DNA of 64,000 nt from Avena insularis. Its lineage: Eukaryota; Streptophyta; Magnoliopsida; Poales; Poaceae. Both the position numbers and the translations under genes were made by a program. The stretch covers positions 336,527,211 through 336,591,210 of the forward strand of contig CM042696.1 of the NCBI GenBank assembly GCA_023614405.1, written 5' to 3'. Below are positions 1-11,407 of the stretch, in pieces. Numbering within the stretch: the stretch's first letter is position 1; the number at the start of each line of letters is the position of its first letter. The notes under the pieces are model-generated. The model ran no database searches. It saw nothing but the letters and a program-made list of their open reading frames with translations, and was not told where the DNA came from.

Positions 1-1773
1 TCAATGACACAGCAAGACAAGGAGTTTATATGTATACTACACCTTGGAAAGATTCCACCGAGGAGAGTGATGCAAATATACAATGGAATGAAACTTTTAA
101 ACATAGGAGTTGGTTTCGACGGCAAAGATGTGTCAAACCTTAAGTATGCTGACAAGAAAGACAACAGAAATAAAGATATAGAGGAATGCTTGAAGAGGTT
201 TACCCGTCTTCAATCAAAGGTTCCTAGATTCTCATATAAATTCGACACTGACCATACAAACGCCGTTCATAGCGTCTTCTGGACAGACGCAATGTGCAGG
301 ATGAACTACGAACTATATGGTGAATACATGTCATTCTACACAACGTTCCAGACCAACGTATACAACATTCCTTTTGCACCAATCATTGGCGTGAACAACC
401 ATGGGAACACAGTTCTCTTTGGGATCGGTCTCCTGTAGGACGAGTCAGCTGAAACATTCAAGTGGTTGTTCAAAACTTTTGTCTTGGAAATGGGTGGTAG
501 AGCACCAAAGTACATAATCACTGACCACTGCAGAGCAATGAAGAAAGAAATTGATGAACTGGATATACCGCTTGACACAATCCAGAGGTTCTGCCTATGG
601 TACATCATCAAAAAGATGCTAGAAAAGCTTCCTAGCATTTTAGCAAGAAATGAAGGCCTGTCATAAGAACTAAGACATGTAATAAAGAACTCATTGACTG
701 TAGAAGAGTTTGAAAAATGCTGGAGGCAAGTATTGAAAAAATACGGAATTGCAAACAACAAACATCTGCTAGATTTATGGGATATGAGACATCACTAGGT
801 GCCAGCCTACTTCATGTACTGCTTCTATCATTTTTCCTCGTCAATGACAAGAAGCGAGAGGACCAACTCCATGTGGAAAGACTATGTCGACCACACAAAC
901 ACAATACTGAAATTCCTAGATTAATATGAGGTAATTCAGGAGAAAAGCTTGAGTGCGCTCGACAGGAAAAGGAACAGGACTTCAGAGAAGACAGCACCAA
1001 CGTGGAGCAAATATGGACTTGAGACAGATGCAATAAACATTTACACTATAGACATATTTCTCAAGTTTCAGAAGCAACTAGCATATAACACAGCTTTCGA
1101 AATAACAAGGGAAGAAACAACTAAGAGAGGAATGAAATATGAACTGACCAAAAGAAGTCATGTCACACATCTAGATTTCAACATAGATGTTTTTATAGTT
1201 GAAGTGGATAATGGGAATAAGATTTTCTCATGCAACTGCAAAAAAATGTCAAGGGATGGAATCTAGTGTTATCACGTCCTCAGGGTTGTGGTACGTCTTG
1301 GTTTAGTACAGACGATGCCAGACAGTTTTGTGAACCCTAGATGGAAAATATGCAACCCACATCAGCCATCCAACTATGTTTTTCGTCTTCCTGACGGTAA
1401 CAAGAGCAATGCAGCAGGTCCAATACGTTATGTGATTGAGTTGACTCGTTTTGCTAAGATCTGCTAAAAAGCATGCACTACAGACAAATCATACCAAGTT
1501 CTGGTAGAGTGCATCAATGACATTGAGAAGAAAGTGAATGCTTCAGTAGACCAGGATGAGCAAAGCAACACAGACGGCATGGCAGATGGCATCGATAACT
1601 TACATTAAATAATTCGTACTGCGTTGAAAGATTCCCCGATCATCAAAACAAAGGGTAGGAAAAAAGGACAGAGACTAAAACCAGGGTCAGAGAAGACGAA
1701 AAGAAAATGCGGTACCTACGGAAAGAGAGGACACACAAAACCTAAATGTGAATTCTGGCTTAAGGAGAGAGAG
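1..1773 (+). pseudogene. FAR1-like / Mutator-type (MULE) transposase relic, 5' end outside window
   Basis: One frame runs from base 4 to the splice donor at 1774 (about 590 codons) with no frameshift but seven in-frame stops at 436, 664, 796, 922, 1264, 1465 and 1606. Family landmarks in order: the FWTDA and PFAPIIGVNNHG blocks of the MULE transposase core, ITDHCRAM (second acidic block), a SWIM-type zinc finger (FSCNC, then CYH after the stop at 1264) and a degenerate zinc knuckle near 1705-1750 (CGTYGKRGHTKPKC, in which Tyr replaces the second Cys). The block normally reading SFDTT is SFYTT, so a conserved acidic residue is lost. The stop at 796 falls where relatives usually have Trp (RWVPAYF). 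The N-terminal FAR1 DNA-binding domain must lie upstream of the window. FAR1-type proteins are either domesticated regulators or MULE transposases. The stops make this a non-functional copy unless they are read through. Confidence 0.85.
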
Positions 1774-1903
1774 GTATATATATACACATGAATTATTTTT
1801 CTTATATTTTACAAACTATCGTACCTAGCGACAAAGTATATCTATGTAGTTTTTACTATTACAGATTGAGGTTATTAAACTATATATTAAATTTTGCTTG
1901 TAG

Positions 1904-3034
1904 GCCAGAATGATCCATAAGAAGCGCAAGATAAGATCAAAAACTACAATAGAGAAAAGTCCAACTTCAAGTAGTGATTACGAGATGACTGATGCTACTG
2001 GTGTAAGTTTTGTTGTAAAAAATACTAATATTCGATACATTAAGTCGAACTAATATTTTAACCAATAATCTTTAGGATGACCTGACACCACCCAAGAGAA
2101 TATTTTTTTAGAAAAACACAAGCCAGAAAAGTAAAGCAAAACATGGATGTAGTTATGTTGACAACACTACTACAAATGAAGTAAGCTAATTTTACACAAT
2201 GATACCTATTACAGCATATCTTGAACCTGATTGTAACCATGCAAGACTAACATTTTATCTCCTTTTTCTAAAGACAATTTTAACACCACAGAAAAGAAGA
2301 AGAGTATGGAAAGAGAAGGATCAACAAAGTCCATCAGCAACATCAAGTGATAACAATTCTACTGATTCACCTAGAGTAAGTATTATATGGAATTTATAGC
2401 CGGTGACTTTTAAAATAGGAAAATTATTGGACATGATATTTGTTAAGTCGTGAAAATAAAGCGCTTGATACATGTGATGCAGATGATATCAAAACCATAG
2501 AAGCAGACGAGAAGTTTAGTAGGAACAACACAAAATTCAAGAGAAGAGAGCAATTGTACACAAGGGATTGATGGACAAAATTCTGACATCAGAAAAGAAA
2601 GATCTCATCCATATCCCACACGGAATATTGTGAATATGTATGAAAGCCCTCAGACAAATGCTAACCTCAATGGAAATGATGGAAATGTTTCTCCAAGTTA
2701 TGGACATATAGAACAAACTTATAGAACGGCAGAAGCAATGAACAATCCAAAGAGGAAGTGCAGTACCAAAATCCAAATAAAAAGAACAGTGGTTACAAGG
2801 AGAAGTCCAGTGCAGACATTCGTGTCAAGCCACCAAAGACCTCAAGCATCAATTGAAAGGAATGTACAAACAAGAAGCAGTCCTGTGAATTCAGTACAGT
2901 TCAATGTACATAAAAGGAATAGTACCAAAAGTCCTGTGATAAGAACCATCAGAACAAGACAACTCACCGTTCAAGATAAAGATCTCGACAGTGATCGCTC
3001 TAGAAGCAATAATCAAAAGGAAGGCACAAGCTGA
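1904..3034 (+). pseudogene. Basic, low-complexity C-terminal exons of the FAR1-like relic
   Basis: Downstream of the transposase frame are short segments bounded by plausible AG and GT sites. About 1904-2000 reads MIHKKRKIRSKT and later SSSDYEMTD. About 2075-2180 contains LTPPKR and one in-frame TAG. About 2275-2373 contains LTPQKRRR and later SSDNNSTDSPR. A 135-codon stretch at 2630-3034 is rich in Lys, Arg, Ser and Thr. The first segments share a pattern of a basic patch followed by an acidic Ser/Asp tail, as if one exon had been duplicated. No recognised domain is present. I attach them to the transposase because of strand, spacing and splice signals, and exact exon phases are not proven. 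Confidence 0.4.
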
Positions 3035-4099
3035 TTAAAAATCCCCAGAAAAGGACATGGCCGTCTACAATGGTATTTGACTAGACAAGTTCAAGAGCCA
3101 AGGCAAGTTTTAAATTTTATAATATTTAAAGCATTACAATTATGATTGCCCAAATAGTTTGCTCTACATACATGTTATAAAAAATGATTGCTAACAATGC
3201 TTCTTTATTTTATGCAGGAGAAGCAGCAGGATCAGGTCATGATACAAATATTGTTTTGTAGCAGACAGACTCAGAATTAAAAATTCACTCATAATAAATG
3301 TAAGAAATTATAGAGCAGATTTTTTATTCTTATCAAGTTATCATAAAGTTATAGAGCAAAGTTTTTTGTATTATGACATTACTTGTTATTACTGGTATAA
3401 AAAGGATACATTGACTACAACCATACATAGCATTACACCGATTTTGTACATAAGATAAAATTATTAGACACAATAGCCATGGCACTACTAGAACAATCTA
3501 TTGTAGTTCAAAAGAATAGTTATGTACCGAATATTAAATGGAACAATGCTTTAAAAAATGAATTGCACTATATATATCATACAAACTTAGAAACTAGAAA
3601 TGTTTTATTTAACAAAAAAAGTAGAACATTTACATATTATTCTTTCAGACTATAAGATAGAACACTCGTACATCTATGCAATCACAATCTAATAGATGAA
3701 ACAGGGAATAAAAAAACAAGGAACCATGGCAGTACATAACTAACATCACTGGCAGTCCATGAACCGCATTAAAATACATCCGGATAAAACAAAATAAAGC
3801 AGTGCATAATCCTTTAGAGAAGGAGTGCTATGCTTCAAACAACAATGGGCCTGTGAATTATATTAGTGGGCCTTTCTTGTATGGAAGCAGCAGTTTTATG
3901 GTTGCGAACTTTTGAGGTATCGTATGGACAATTTCATAGTGGGACATTTTTTTAAAACTACTAGCACGATTTGCACGATCGGTTGGTTATAAGGATACAA
4001 GGAGTCGTGGAAGCGGAAAAGACGTAAGTTGAATCAAGATCGCAGCAATTCATCATTAACACCGACGAAACTCAAAAAAACCAAGGTGTCTCTCGAGCG
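3035..4099. other. AT-rich noncoding stretch
   Basis: No supported frame. Several ATATAA and TTATAA runs are present. The part from about 3720 carries a few GCAGTGCAT-type words and a segment around 3755-3850 that recurs upstream of the second exonuclease copy (about 12215-12455), including ACATCCGGAT and ATAATCCTTTAGAGAAG. Confidence 0.6.
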
Positions 4100-5463
4100 T
4101 TGAATTATTTATTCTTTTTCTATTCCATCACATACCTGTTATTAATAGATTCATCATTGTTCCCTATAGCAACAAAACACAGATTCAAGCGCGTGGTACC
4201 AAACATCTTCGTCACAGACATGATGGACGACGGGCTTCAGACCACAGAGACTCAGAAAATTCCTGTTCACGGAACGACGGTTCTTACTGTGGAGTACACC
4301 AACGAGGAATCAACGGTGGATAGAATCCTCTCCATGTACGAGGCTTGGCTTGAAGAGGTTTGTACTGATCGAACTTATAGTCTGATATTATTAAAATGAG
4401 TGTCATATGAATTATGCTAATGAATTCAAGGTTGTTTGATTCGTATAAAATAGTTTGCCATATTAATTTGAACTAGTTTTTCCTAACCAGTCATTTTCAC
4501 TAGTGTAAATACGAATCAAAAATCAAACCATACATATTTTATCAGAATCCCTTGATTTTCCAATGGTAGAAACAAACATACTGTGTGTCATATGAATCTC
4601 TACAGGATTAGAGAGGATATAGGAAATGCATTCCTACATTATCAATACTCCTACGTCTTTCATGTCATAAGAATCAAAAATACAAGTTCTAAACTGTATC
4701 CTTCTCGTGTTCATTTCACCAGACTCTGGTACTAATAATCACATTTCATTTGACACTAGGATAAGAGCAGGTACGTTGGACTATATATTGAATATGCTGC
4801 TCAAGGAAGTGAAAAAACCATCGCCGTCGTACAACTCACCGTGAGAGAGCATGTTCTAGTTTATCATTACGCTAGGGGCACGAAAAAATGCCAGGGACTC
4901 CATTTTTTTTCAAAGAAAAACAGATCACCTTCATTAGCGTCAACAAGAGGATTGATTCAAAGATGTTGATGAAAGAAAAGTTTTTCATCCCTGAAGAGTA
5001 CCATGTAGACACACAGGGAATATTCAATACATTCCAAGGTGACAATCACATGTATCGCATGGCTAGTATTGCAGTAGTACTCATTGATTCATCATACACT
5101 AAGATGAAGATAGCAGCAAGTGACTCAGAAATGCATAACAAATGGGAGTGGAAGCCAATGCCAATGGAGAATCTGCATTACTCAGCAAAACATGGGTATG
5201 CAAAATACGAGTTGTACAAGAGAATAATATTCAGCAGCTACTGCCTCAGTTTAAGAACACAAATTCTCAATGATAGGCTGTGCATCGGGTATAAAGGAGG
5301 TAAAGGATATAAATCCTACAAACGTTTTTTGGAGGTAGGTCCATGAGCTGATAGCAATAATAAGTGGGACAACGAATACACGATGTGTCAAGTAGCAGAT
5401 ATCGATAGGTGGATGAAGAATAATGCATGGTGGACGAAGAGAGACGACGAGGAAGAAGACTGA
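4100..5463 (+). pseudogene. Grass 3'-5' exonuclease (RNase D/WRN-like, DEDDy fold), copy 1, broken
   Basis: Exon 1 (4100 to about 4357) carries VEYTNEESTVDRIL, like the start of plant Werner-type exonuclease domains, and ends at a GT donor (GAAGAG then GTTTGT). The exonuclease core resumes near 4771: GLYIEY, then AVVQLTV, VYHYARG, ITFISVNKRIDSKML, and WEWKPMPMENLHYSAKHGY. Family knowledge: exo I is normally DxE, exo II holds an Asp and exo III is YxxxD. Here exo I is LYIEY (Asp to Tyr) and exo III is YSAKHGY (Asp to His), so two catalytic acids are gone. One base is missing around 4893-4907, beside a run of eight T, compared with copy 2, which breaks the frame. A TGA at 5344 is followed in frame by an acidic tail ending at 5463. 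Copy 2 lies at 12455-13793. Splice phase between the exons is unresolved. Confidence 0.75.
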
Positions 5464-6318
5464 ATTTAGATAAAGACTATGATTATGTGAGTACGATCTG
5501 CTAGCAGTGTGTTAAATCAGTTTGTTAATTCAGTTAAACAAAAGTGGTTATGATCTAGTATGTTATATTTGCAGAACAATGTAATTTATTTGTGTGTGTG
5601 TAAAAATTATACTAGTTTTTATCATTATCTCGTAATGTTTGTAATTACAGCATATGAATGTATAGTTGTATTTCATATGTATATTCCTAATTTGGTCTCG
5701 CAGGCAAGCAAGTTAATTGCAAATAAATAAGCAAAATCGCATTAACAAGTTAAAATTTTATAAAAAAATACTTGAACTTTCATAGTTAAACAAATTGTTC
5801 ATTACTAATTGTCTACCTACCAACAACAGAGTGTACAACCATTCCACCAAGGCAGAATTAAAAATTAAGTATTAAAAAAATGAATAAGAATAGTTCTGTG
5901 CACAAATATTTCTTTGATCAGTACACTAATGAAGTTCTCAAGAGGCAGTGCATAAGTTCTACAAGGGTAGTGTATCTCTTTGCATGGCATGTTCAGTGCA
6001 TTGCCGCAAACTAATCTTGCACACTCCAAACAACATTATAATGAACCAACCAAGATGCAATACATACATGCTGCAACAGCAATTCGGTCGATAGCGCGAA
6101 CCACTAATCAAACGCTACTGGTAAGAAAGAGGGACACGAGTAATTTTTTGACAATTGAAATGAAATCTGATGCATCCAGTTGAATATTCACAGCACATCA
6201 AAATAAATCAATAGAAACAGCGAAATACATTACCACATAACAAGCGGTTCATAACATACACCAAGCGGTTCATAACAACAAGCGGTTCAACACAACTTAC
6301 ATCTGCACTAATAAACAA
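5464..6318. other. Noncoding spacer with a GCAGTGCA patch at its right end
   Basis: AT-rich and without a supported frame. From about 5940 to 6010 it carries several words of the octamer family (GGCAGTGCATAAG, TTCAGTGCATTG). At 6240-6295 there is a short direct repeat of CAAGCGGTTCA. Confidence 0.6.
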
Positions 6319-7366
6319 TCAGAAGGAACTGCATTCATCACATAAAATGATGTCTATGACAAACATTATCTCAATGTTTCGGATTGAAGTGGTCCTGCCA
6401 GTGAGGAGAATGGCTTGCCCAACTTCAAGACATTCATGATGAGATTCAACAAAGGTATTCCACTCAGAGGTGCTGAAGATGATTTGACCATCACTCCCAG
6501 TCTTGTACGAAATGAAGCTTATGGCACCATTTGCACCAAGCCGTACTCTAGCCACACCTTCTTTGGCAATTTCAAGAGAAAAAACCATTCTCGAAGGTAG
6601 TTTCTAATTAAGTTGCAGAAGTTAGAAATCTAATAACTCACAAGCAATAAAAAAATATAATAGGAAGTAAAAAAATAATGATAATTAATAACATACTATA
6701 TCATGACGCTGAACATGCGTCCTGGTCAAGCGAGTAACAAGTGCTAGGCCAACGTACAATTCTTTTGAAGGAATGGTGTGGACAAGATAGCACTTTTCAC
6801 TCTTGGTAAGCTTGCATCTCTAAGCAACAATTGTATAATCCAATGGTCCTTCTTGCTCCTCATCCTCCCGATCCTCCTCATCAGACTCATCCTCTTCGCC
6901 CTCATCCTCCTCGGTCTTATCATCCTCGTTCTCATCCCCCTCGTCATTCATATATATACCAGTGATACTTGGCCAACGAGCTCCCATTGAAAAAAACAGA
7001 TACACACCAGAGCCGATTTGGTTTTTAGAAATAAACCTTCTCCATGAAGAACCTGAAAGGCGAGTCATTGCTCGCTCTTTGCGCACGTCCACAACATACA
7101 TTCGCCCAAGAGCTTGAAACTCCATGCTTTGTCCTGTTATTCTATTGAATTGTCTCCTTATATTGCATGGGACAGTCTAAAATGAATAAAATAATTAAAT
7201 AAATGACAATAGTATGGAAAGAAAATTCAATTAATTTAAATAGCAAGAATTATATGCATACCAATGAACGCTCAAATCGACCATGTACAAGACAGCCAAG
7301 GAATAACGAGGCTGACATTGTTTCATTACTACAGTCTGTGAAACAAACCTGACACAGTGCTATGTC
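6319..7366 (-). pseudogene. Two-domain B3 DNA-binding protein gene with one premature stop
   Basis: Minus-strand model: exon 7366-7262, exon 7176-6697, exon 6603-6319, all with AG/GT borders. The exon lengths (105 and 480 nt) and the frames join exactly in phase 0. Likely start is ATG 7318-7316. The first B3 domain is spread over exons 1-2: ASLFLGCLVHGRFERSL, then TVPCNIRRQF and SSWRRFISKNQIGSG. A strongly acidic Asp/Glu spacer follows. The second B3-like domain has HTIPSKELYVGLALVTRL, IKLPSRMVFSLEI and SEWNTFVESHH. B3 proteins (REM and relatives) bind DNA as plant transcription factors. The only lesion seen is a TAG at 6822-6820 between the domains, with the same frame continuing beyond it. 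The two introns are AT-rich. A related gene lies at 47870-49111. Confidence 0.7.
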
Positions 7367-7853
7367 CTAAAAAAATGAAAAGCACTTGTTAATTTATGAT
7401 AAGGCTAGCTAAGATAAAAAAAGGGCATCATATTTAGAATGAACATAAAGTAATTTTAGGGACGGAGTAACTGAGCCAAGTAGGAAGCACAAATAAAATT
7501 GTTTTTTTCATATACCAGAAGCCTCAATCACACCACCCCAAACATTTATTGCATCATCATATTGTAACTAATCAATAGAAAAAGGAAAGTACAAAAGCAT
7601 AATCAACCTAAAAGTTTATCCTCATTGCATCATCACATTGCATGCTAAATCAAAAACCCATATCTCCATATATATACAAATTGAACAAAAACTTAATATC
7701 TAAAACGTTGTCGAACTTTTTTTATCTGTACAATTTATAATATAAATCGACCAAAAATATGAATCCATCTTATCTAGAACTATGGTTCGAAACAAACAAG
7801 ACTAGAATGTGCAAGATTTATAGTATAAAAACGAGGGAATCGGATGAGCATAC

Positions 7854-8056
7854 CTTGAGAGGGAGATTGGGGAGCTAAACAACGGCAAAATCCTTCGGAT
7901 CCGATGGTTTTTAGGGGTGCAATTGAGAAGGACGGGAGATGGGAATAGGAAGTGAGCTCTCTGTGTTAGTCCTGGCGGCTGGAAACGACTAAGTCGGGAT
8001 GGGAAGGGAAACCACGCGCCTGACGCTACATCTATAAGTGTATGGCCTTTATATTA
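7854..8056 (-). promoter_or_regulatory. TATA box and untranslated first exon of the minus-strand B3 gene
   Basis: On the minus strand an AATATAAAGG box lies at 8056-8047. A GC-richer leader follows and ends at a consensus donor, CTCAAG then GTATGC, at 7854/7853. The next acceptor is at 7366. The stretch 7367-7853 is therefore read as the first intron; it is AT-rich and holds nothing else I can support. Transcription would start near 8015-8025. Confidence 0.45.
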
Positions 8057-8257
8057 CGCGATACACTGGCAAAGCACGTTGTATTGCACAGTCCCCTTAT
8101 CAGTACAATCTAAACTAAACGGGCAGTACTATATATGTAGTGCATATATTTTGCATATGCCCGTTTGCATCGCAAGTCGATTCCATTCCACGGTGAATCC
8201 ATTGTCGTTGCACATTATCTTGCATCGTCAACACATCACTATATTAAAGACTTAAAG

Positions 8258-11140
8258 AGCAGTGCATAAGATTTCCACAGGCAGTGCATATGCGGATACA
8301 TGGCAGGTTCAGTGCATTCCAGCATAACGATGCAGTGCATACGTTCTGTATAATCATACGTTCATCGCAGGTGGAGAACATCTTGAACAGACCGCATAGC
8401 ACTATATTGTAGCAGACGACATGCAGTCAATACAGGCAGTGCGTATGACTTGACCCAGCAGTGAATTATGACCTAGAGATGCAGTGCATCCATTCTAAAT
8501 GAATAGTACATGTCCGTGTCCACCGCATGTTCTGAAAGTCTTGCACAGTTGGCACAACACTGTATTGTAACACATGACATGCAGTCCATATAGACAGTGC
8601 ATATGCCTGTTTTTTGGCAGTGCATATGTTTATTTCGAGCAGTGCATTACCGCATAGGAATACATTAAATGCATTCTAAATGAACAGTCCGTGTCAGTGT
8701 CCACTGTAGGTGGAGAACACATTGCACAGTCCGCACATAACTATAATGTAGCACACGACATGCACTGCGCATAGGCAGTGCATATGGTTAGAAAGGGCAG
8801 TTCACTCCTGCCTAGGAATGCAGTGCATAAGACTTCCACAGACAGTGCATATGCGGCTACATGTTCAGTGCATTCCAGCATAAAGGATGCAGTGCATACA
8901 TTCTGCATAACCATACATTCATCTCAGGTGGAGAACATATTGCACAGACCGCACAACAGTATATTGTAGGAGACGACATGCAGGCAATACAGGCAATGCA
9001 TATGACTTGAGCCAGCAGTGAATTAAGGCCTAGATATGCAGTGCATCCGTTCTAAATGAATAGTACGTGACCGTGTCCACCGCACGTGCCGAAAGTCTTG
9101 CACAGTTGGCACAACACTGTATTGTAGCACACGGCATGCAGTCCACATAGGCAGTGCATATGCCTATTTCGGGCAGTGCATATGCCTGTTTCGGGCAGTG
9201 CATTACCGCATAGGGATGTAGTAAATGCGTTCTAAATGAACAGTCTGTGTCTGTGTCCACCGTAGGTGGAGAACACATTGCACAGTCCTCACATAACTAT
9301 AATGTAGCACACGATATGCACTCCGCATCGGCAGTGCATATGGTTAGAAAGGGCAGTTCACTCCTGCCTAGGGATGCAGTGCATAAGACTTCCACAGACA
9401 GTGCGTATGCGGCTACATCTTTAGTGCATTCCAGCATAAGGATGCAGTGCATACATTCTACATAACCATACGTTCATCCTAGGTGGAGAACATCTTGCAC
9501 AGACCGCACATCACTATATTATAGGAGACGACATGCAGGCAATACAAGCAGTGCATATGACTTGAGCCAGTAGTGAATTACGGCCTAGATATGCAGTGTA
9601 TCCGTTCTAAATGAATAGTATGTGTTCGTGTCCACCGCACGTACCGAAAGTCTTGCACAGTTAGCACAACACTGTATTGTAGCACAGGACATGCAGTCCA
9701 CATAGGTAGTGCATATGCCTCTTTCGTGCAGTGCATATGCCTGTTTCAGGCAGTGCATTACCGCATAAGGATGCAGTAAATGCGTTCTAAATGAACCGTC
9801 CATGTCAGTGTCCACCACAGGTGGAGAACACATTGAACAGTGCGTACATAATTATAATGTAGCACACGACATGCACTCCGCATAGGAAGTGCATATGGTT
9901 AGAAAGGGCAGTTCACTCCTGCCTAGGGATGCAGTGCATAAGACTTCAACAGGCAGGGCGTATCCGGCTACATGTTTAGTGCATTCCATCATAAGAATGC
10001 ACTGCATACATTCTGCATAACCATACGTTCATGCTAGGTGGAGAACATCTTGCACAGACCGCACAACACTATATTGTAGGAGATGACATGCAGGCAATAT
10101 AGGCAGTGCATATGACTTGAGCCAGCAGTGAATTACGGCCTAGATATGTAGTGCATCCGTTCTAAATGAATAGTACGTGTCCGTGTCCACCGCACATGCT
10201 GAAAGTCTTGCATAGTTGGCACAACACTGTATTGTAGCACACGGCATGCAGTCCACATAGGCAGTGCATATGCCTGTTTCGGGCAGTGCATTACCGCATA
10301 GGAATGCAGTAAATGCGTTCTAAATGAACAGTCCATATCAGTGTCCACCGTAGGTGGAGAAGACATTGCACAGTCCGCACATAACTATAATGTAGCACAC
10401 GACATGCACTCCGCATAGGCAGTACATATGGTTAGAAAGCGAAGTTCACTCCTACCTAGGGATGCAGTGCATAAGACTTCCACAGGAAGTGCGTATGCGG
10501 CTACATGTTCAGTGCATTCCAGCATAAGGATGCAGTGCATACATTCTGCATAACCATACGTTCATCCCAGGTGGAGAACATGTTGCACAGACCGCACAAC
10601 ACTATATTGTAGGAGACGCAGGCAATACAGGCAGTGCATATGACATGAGCCAGCAGTGAATTATGGCCTAGATATGCAGTGCATCCGTTCTAAATGAATA
10701 GTACGTCTCCGTGCCCACCGCACGTGCCGAAAGTCTTGCACAGTTGGCACAATACTGTATTGTAGCACACGACATGCAATCCACATAGGCAGTGCATATG
10801 CTTGTTTCGGGCAGTGCATTACCGCATAGGGATGCAGTAAATGCGTTCTAAATGAACAGTCCGTGTCAGTGTCCACCGCAGGTGGAGAACACATTGCACA
10901 GTCCGCCCATAACTATAATGTAGCACACAACATGCACTCCGCATAGGCAGTGCATATGGTTAGAAAGGGCAGTTCACTACTGCCTAGGGATGCAGTGCAT
11001 AAGACTTCCACTAGAAGTGCATATGCGGCTACATGTTTAGTGCATTCCAGCATAACGATGCAATGCATACATTCTGCATAACCATACGTTCATCCCAGGT
11101 GGAGAACATTCTGCATAACCATACGTTCATCCCAGGTGTG
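8258..11140 (+). repeat. Higher-order tandem array, family 1 (GCAGTGCAT-based, about 530-556 bp units of three monomers)
   Basis: About five units. The marker TGGTTAGAAAG recurs at about 8785, 9341, 9897, 10430 and 10958. Within each unit three diverged monomers (A, B, C) share a core ending in a TATTGTAG or TAATGTAG word. These words fall at 8409, 8567, 8748, 8966, 9124, 9304, 9521, 9679, 9859, 10076, 10234, 10392, 10609, 10762 and 10920, so the spacing repeats as about 158, 180 then 217. Later units lose one 22-bp step (180 becomes 158). Within monomers GCAGTGCAT words recur every 22-24 bp. The right end (11090-11140) has a short partial duplication of the GGTGGAGAACA block. Short open frames here follow the repeat period on both strands and are not genes. 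Confidence 0.9.
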
Positions 11141-11316
11141 CATGGTAGATGTAGTCCATTCCACGGTCAGTGCACTGCCTGCGCACGCGTTAAAAACGGT
11201 CGGTCATTGTTATTAAAGATAGCGCACCACCCAAGCGGCGAGGCATTATGGCTCTGGTGTGAGCTGTATAAGCGTGCAATTAATGCTGTAAACCTCTTGC
11301 CTCCTCCCCTCAGGCT

Positions 11317-11325
11317 TATAAATAG
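11317..11325 (+). promoter_or_regulatory. TATA box of the charged/coiled-coil gene
   Basis: TATAAATAG lies 83 bases before the ATG at 11408, directly after the end of the family 1 array. Initiation about 30 bases downstream, near the pyrimidine-rich CACTTCT at 11341-11347, would give a roughly 60-base leader. Confidence 0.55.
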
Positions 11326-11407
11326 TGTCGGCACCTCTTCACACTTCTAAACAACATTAGTACCAGGGATAACAATTCGATCTCCCCTACATAACACCGG
11401 CTTCATA

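Noticed and set aside
6778..6990. Plus-strand Leu/Ile-rich frame resembling a membrane protein
   Set aside because: It is the antisense of the Asp/Glu-rich spacer in the minus-strand B3 gene, where GAG and GAT runs read as Leu and Ile on the other strand.
8778..10894. Series of 60-82 codon open frames with similar proteins on both strands
   Set aside because: They repeat with the 530-556 bp period of the tandem array and have no independent coding signal.
8258..11140. CRISPR-like array or regularly spaced repeat with unique spacers
   Set aside because: The parts between octamers are themselves repeated from unit to unit, no cas genes are present and the window is plant nuclear DNA. It is a satellite with higher-order structure.
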